Made by a program: the position numbers and the translations under genes. Source: JACMLD01 sp044227095 (GTDB lineage Bacteria > Bacteroidota > Bacteroidia > Chitinophagales > Chitinophagaceae). Taken from it: a stretch of DNA of 64,000 nucleotides. Below, piece after piece: positions 62,787-64,000 of this stretch. How positions within the stretch are numbered: the first letter of the stretch is position 1; the number at the start of each line of letters is the position of its first letter. The stretch is from NCBI GenBank assembly GCA_044227095.1, contig JBGAFV010000001.1, forward strand, positions 62,001 to 126,000, read 5' to 3'. The notes under the pieces are model-generated. The model saw only the letters and a program-made list of their open reading frames with translations. It was not told the DNA's origin and searched no databases.

Positions 62787-63242
62787 TTATTTTTTCCAGC
62801 CATATAGCTTTTCCACAGAAGGAAGTACATACTGGTTGAATAATCTTTTATTAATAGTGCGCCAGCCTGCAATACCATCACCACCACACACCTGGCAATT
62901 TTCATCTTCGCCCCAGCAAACATTGCAACTGCCCAATGCCCCTGCTAAATCTTTATTCAATTTTTTATAGTGAGCATATCTTGACAATAGCTGGTTGCGG
63001 TTGAGTTTTGTTTGTTTTAATGAATCTCTTAAGCGTTCTATCTGTTCCAGCAATTTTTTGTTTTGTATTTTTAAACGGCGGCTCACTTCTTTCTCCAATA
63101 TGTTGTGCTCTTCGGCCTTAATGAGTTTATTGATTTCTTTTTTAAACATGAATTGCAATTGCGGGTCATTGTTTTGTATGAAGCCTGCCAGGGCTTTCAG
63201 CATTATGATGGTGTTTTTACTATCCTTTTTCCCGGTTGTCAT
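62787..63242 (-). CDS. Coiled-coil Zn-ribbon protein, first eCIS gene
   Basis: I place the start at 63242 ('MTTGKKDSKN'); the frame is open to 63275, but that would put a palindromic operator-like site inside the gene. The 151-residue protein has a long coiled coil (about residues 40-100) and a double CxxC module 'CNVCWGEDENCQVCGGDG' (about 106-123) much like one DnaJ-type zinc repeat (CxxCxGxG). A helical tail follows. I do not recognise the family further. As the first gene of the operon it could be an assembly chaperone or a regulator. It carries the Cys theme seen in other proteins of the cluster. Confidence 0.8.
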   Translation of the reverse strand: MTTGKKDSKNTIIMLKALAGFIQNNDPQLQFMFKKEINKLIKAEEHNILEKEVSRRLKIQNKKLLEQIERLRDSLKQTKLNRNQLLSRYAHYKKLNKDLAGALGSCNVCWGEDENCQVCGGDGIAGWRTINKRLFNQYVLPSVEKLYGWKK

Positions 63243-63257
63243 GCATAAAATACTATA

Positions 63258-63273
63258 GCAAGTATGTACTTGC
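63258..63273. promoter_or_regulatory. 16-bp palindrome before the eCIS operon
   Basis: GCAAGTA-TG-TACTTGC has perfect 7-bp arms with a 2-base centre. It lies 15 bases from the first eCIS start codon (63242). The size and symmetry are those of a dimeric regulator site, for example for the divergently encoded LuxR-type protein; binding is inferred. Confidence 0.55.
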
Positions 63274-63360
63274 ATTCATTTAAATATTTTTAAAATTAGG
63301 TTTACAAAAAAGCAAAGTCAATCCTTATTTATCATGAATTATTTTTTTGAGAAATAAAAA

Positions 63361-63393
63361 AAATGAGGACATAAAAAAAATATATCCTCATTT
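63361..63393 (-). terminator. Hairpin with T-run upstream of the eCIS operon
   Basis: AAATGAGGA (63361-63369) and TCCTCATTT (63385-63393) pair over 9 bp, plus 3 bp after a mismatch, around an A-rich loop. Read on the minus strand, a run of T follows the stem. It could be a leader attenuator for the eCIS operon or a barrier to transcription entering from the right. Confidence 0.5.
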
Positions 63394-63427
63394 CTGAGTA
63401 TTTTATTACGAATGGAATTTCGTTTCC

Positions 63428-63435
63428 TAATTTTG
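63428..63435 (+). promoter_or_regulatory. TAnnTTTG box for the LuxR-type gene
   Basis: TAATTTTG matches the Bacteroidota -7 consensus exactly. The -33 region has only T-rich sequence near 63401. This predicts a start near 63442 and a leader of about 95 bases. Confidence 0.5.
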
Positions 63436-63535
63436 GTCTATCTTAGTTAACCACATTACAAATGTGCTAGCCTCCACCACCCTCTTGAAATTGATTAAGG
63501 CGCTGATATCTGTTAATAATCTTATTCCTATTATT

Positions 63536-64000
63536 ATGGTTTTAGACAAATCAGCATTGATCGATCAGATCAATTTCATTATCACCAAAAGAATACAGAA
63601 AGGAAAATCTGGCTTGCAAAAAGTTAAGCAAGACGATGAAATTCTGCTAGAAGACGAAGAACAGGATGAAATGCTTCGTAAGCTTCAGCGCAACTGGGGA
63701 ACAAGTTTGCAGGAGAAAAAAATAGAGCAGCGCATTAAAGAGCTTGAAGAACTAAATGATTACCTTTTTAGTTTTATTTATTTCCTTTATGAAAATCTAC
63801 AGGTAAACATTGATACGCTCCCGCCTCTACCTGAAAAATACAATCAAAAACAAACCCTCACGGGCGTTAATGGAGATGATTTAATAACGGAGCAATGTAA
63901 CTGTAAAGAAAATTTGCCCTGCCCCACCCGCCGCGAAAAAGAAGTGCTGAACCTTTTAATTGAAGGATTTTGTGCCAAAGAGATTGCACGACTGCTTTTC
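63536..64000 (+). CDS. LuxR-type transcriptional regulator, 5' part
   Basis: The gene starts at ATG 63536 and runs off the right edge (155 residues visible). The N-terminal part (about 1-105) is charged and helical ('LEDEEQDEMLRKLQRNWG', 'KIEQRIKELEELNDYLF'), without a receiver domain. After a linker comes a Cys cluster 'CNCKENLPC', then the LuxR/GerE helix-turn-helix start 'TRREKEVLNLLIEGFCAKEIARLL' pattern, cut by the window. It is transcribed away from the eCIS operon and is the best candidate for its regulator. The Cys cluster beside the HTH could sense redox state or metal (inference). Confidence 0.8.
   Translation, partial: MVLDKSALIDQINFIITKRIQKGKSGLQKVKQDDEILLEDEEQDEMLRKLQRNWGTSLQEKKIEQRIKELEELNDYLFSFIYFLYENLQVNIDTLPPLPEKYNQKQTLTGVNGDDLITEQCNCKENLPCPTRREKEVLNLLIEGFCAKEIARLLF

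Noticed and set aside
29256..63242. Prophage
   Set aside because: Tail-like genes are present, but no capsid, portal, terminase, integrase, holin or lysin, and the ATPase, DUF4157, DUF4255 and DUF5908 genes are eCIS markers.
63243..63275. Longer start for the first eCIS gene
   Set aside because: The extra 11 codons are made of the palindrome GCAAGTATGTACTTGC, which is better explained as a control site.
1..64000. CRISPR arrays, tRNA/rRNA genes, insertion sequences
   Set aside because: No regularly spaced repeats, no RNA gene signatures and no transposase-like proteins were found on either strand by eye.

Overview
The window looks like chromosome from a member of the Bacteroidota, probably the Chitinophagaceae or a near relative. 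Evidence: four proteins with signal peptides and C-terminal type IX secretion (Por) sorting tails, a TonB-dependent receptor with an N-terminal carboxypeptidase-regulatory-like domain, lipoproteins, AT-rich intergenic DNA, and promoter boxes close to the Bacteroidota TAnnTTTG / TTG consensus. The family-level placement is an inference.

Region 1 (1-12.4 kb, + strand): the 3' end of a T9SS cargo gene, then three large paralogous genes (1106-3487, 4082-8017, 8628-12428) for secreted proteins with one or two lectin-like 'SPGGV.GA..WLKA' modules and a shared C-terminal block. A 295-bp stretch of the first two is almost identical in DNA. All three are preceded by a shared upstream motif (AACAAATACCTAATAGT-like), and each unit ends in a hairpin.

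Region 2 (12.6-20.7 kb): a minus-strand set of TetR regulator, TonB-dependent receptor, beta-helix lipoprotein and di-heme cytochrome c lipoprotein. This looks like an envelope uptake/oxidation module of unknown substrate. Divergent from it is a flavin-dependent monooxygenase, followed by a small lipoprotein.

Region 3 (20.8-29.1 kb): a patatin-BamA-type outer-membrane phospholipase whose promoter lies inside a perfect 10-bp inverted repeat; cutC with a palindrome just before its start codon; a DUF6493-like/SWIM zinc-finger gene pair; and a small lipoprotein.

Region 4 (29.3-63.2 kb, minus strand): one uninterrupted, tightly packed operon of 21 genes, about 34 kb, encoding an extracellular contractile injection system (eCIS; Afp/PVC/T6SS-iii type). 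In transcription order: Zn-ribbon coiled-coil protein, Pvc16-like terminator, conserved unknown, sheath, two Cys-rich coiled-coil proteins, two tube proteins, a 58-residue DUF5908/Afp6-position protein, LysM baseplate hub, VgrG-like spike, PAAR tip, gp25 wedge, Afp11-like J protein, a 2031-residue Afp12-like protein with repeated modules and a Cys-rich section, tape-measure protein, a 2515-residue eCIS-core (DUF4157) putative toxin, a double-CXXCG protein (possible immunity), a ParA ATPase, a stand-alone eCIS-core protein, and the AAA+ ATPase. No phage capsid, terminase, integrase or lysis genes are present, so this is not a prophage. Divergent from the operon is the start of a LuxR-type regulator (63536-end) with a Cys cluster beside its HTH. 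The intergenic DNA carries a 16-bp palindrome next to the first eCIS start codon and a hairpin with a T-run, which are candidate control elements.

Most novel points: the Cys-rich proteins embedded in the eCIS structural set, the modular enlarged Afp12-like protein, the toxin with two nuclease-like motifs and a candidate double-CXXCG immunity partner, and a ParA encoded in the cargo section.
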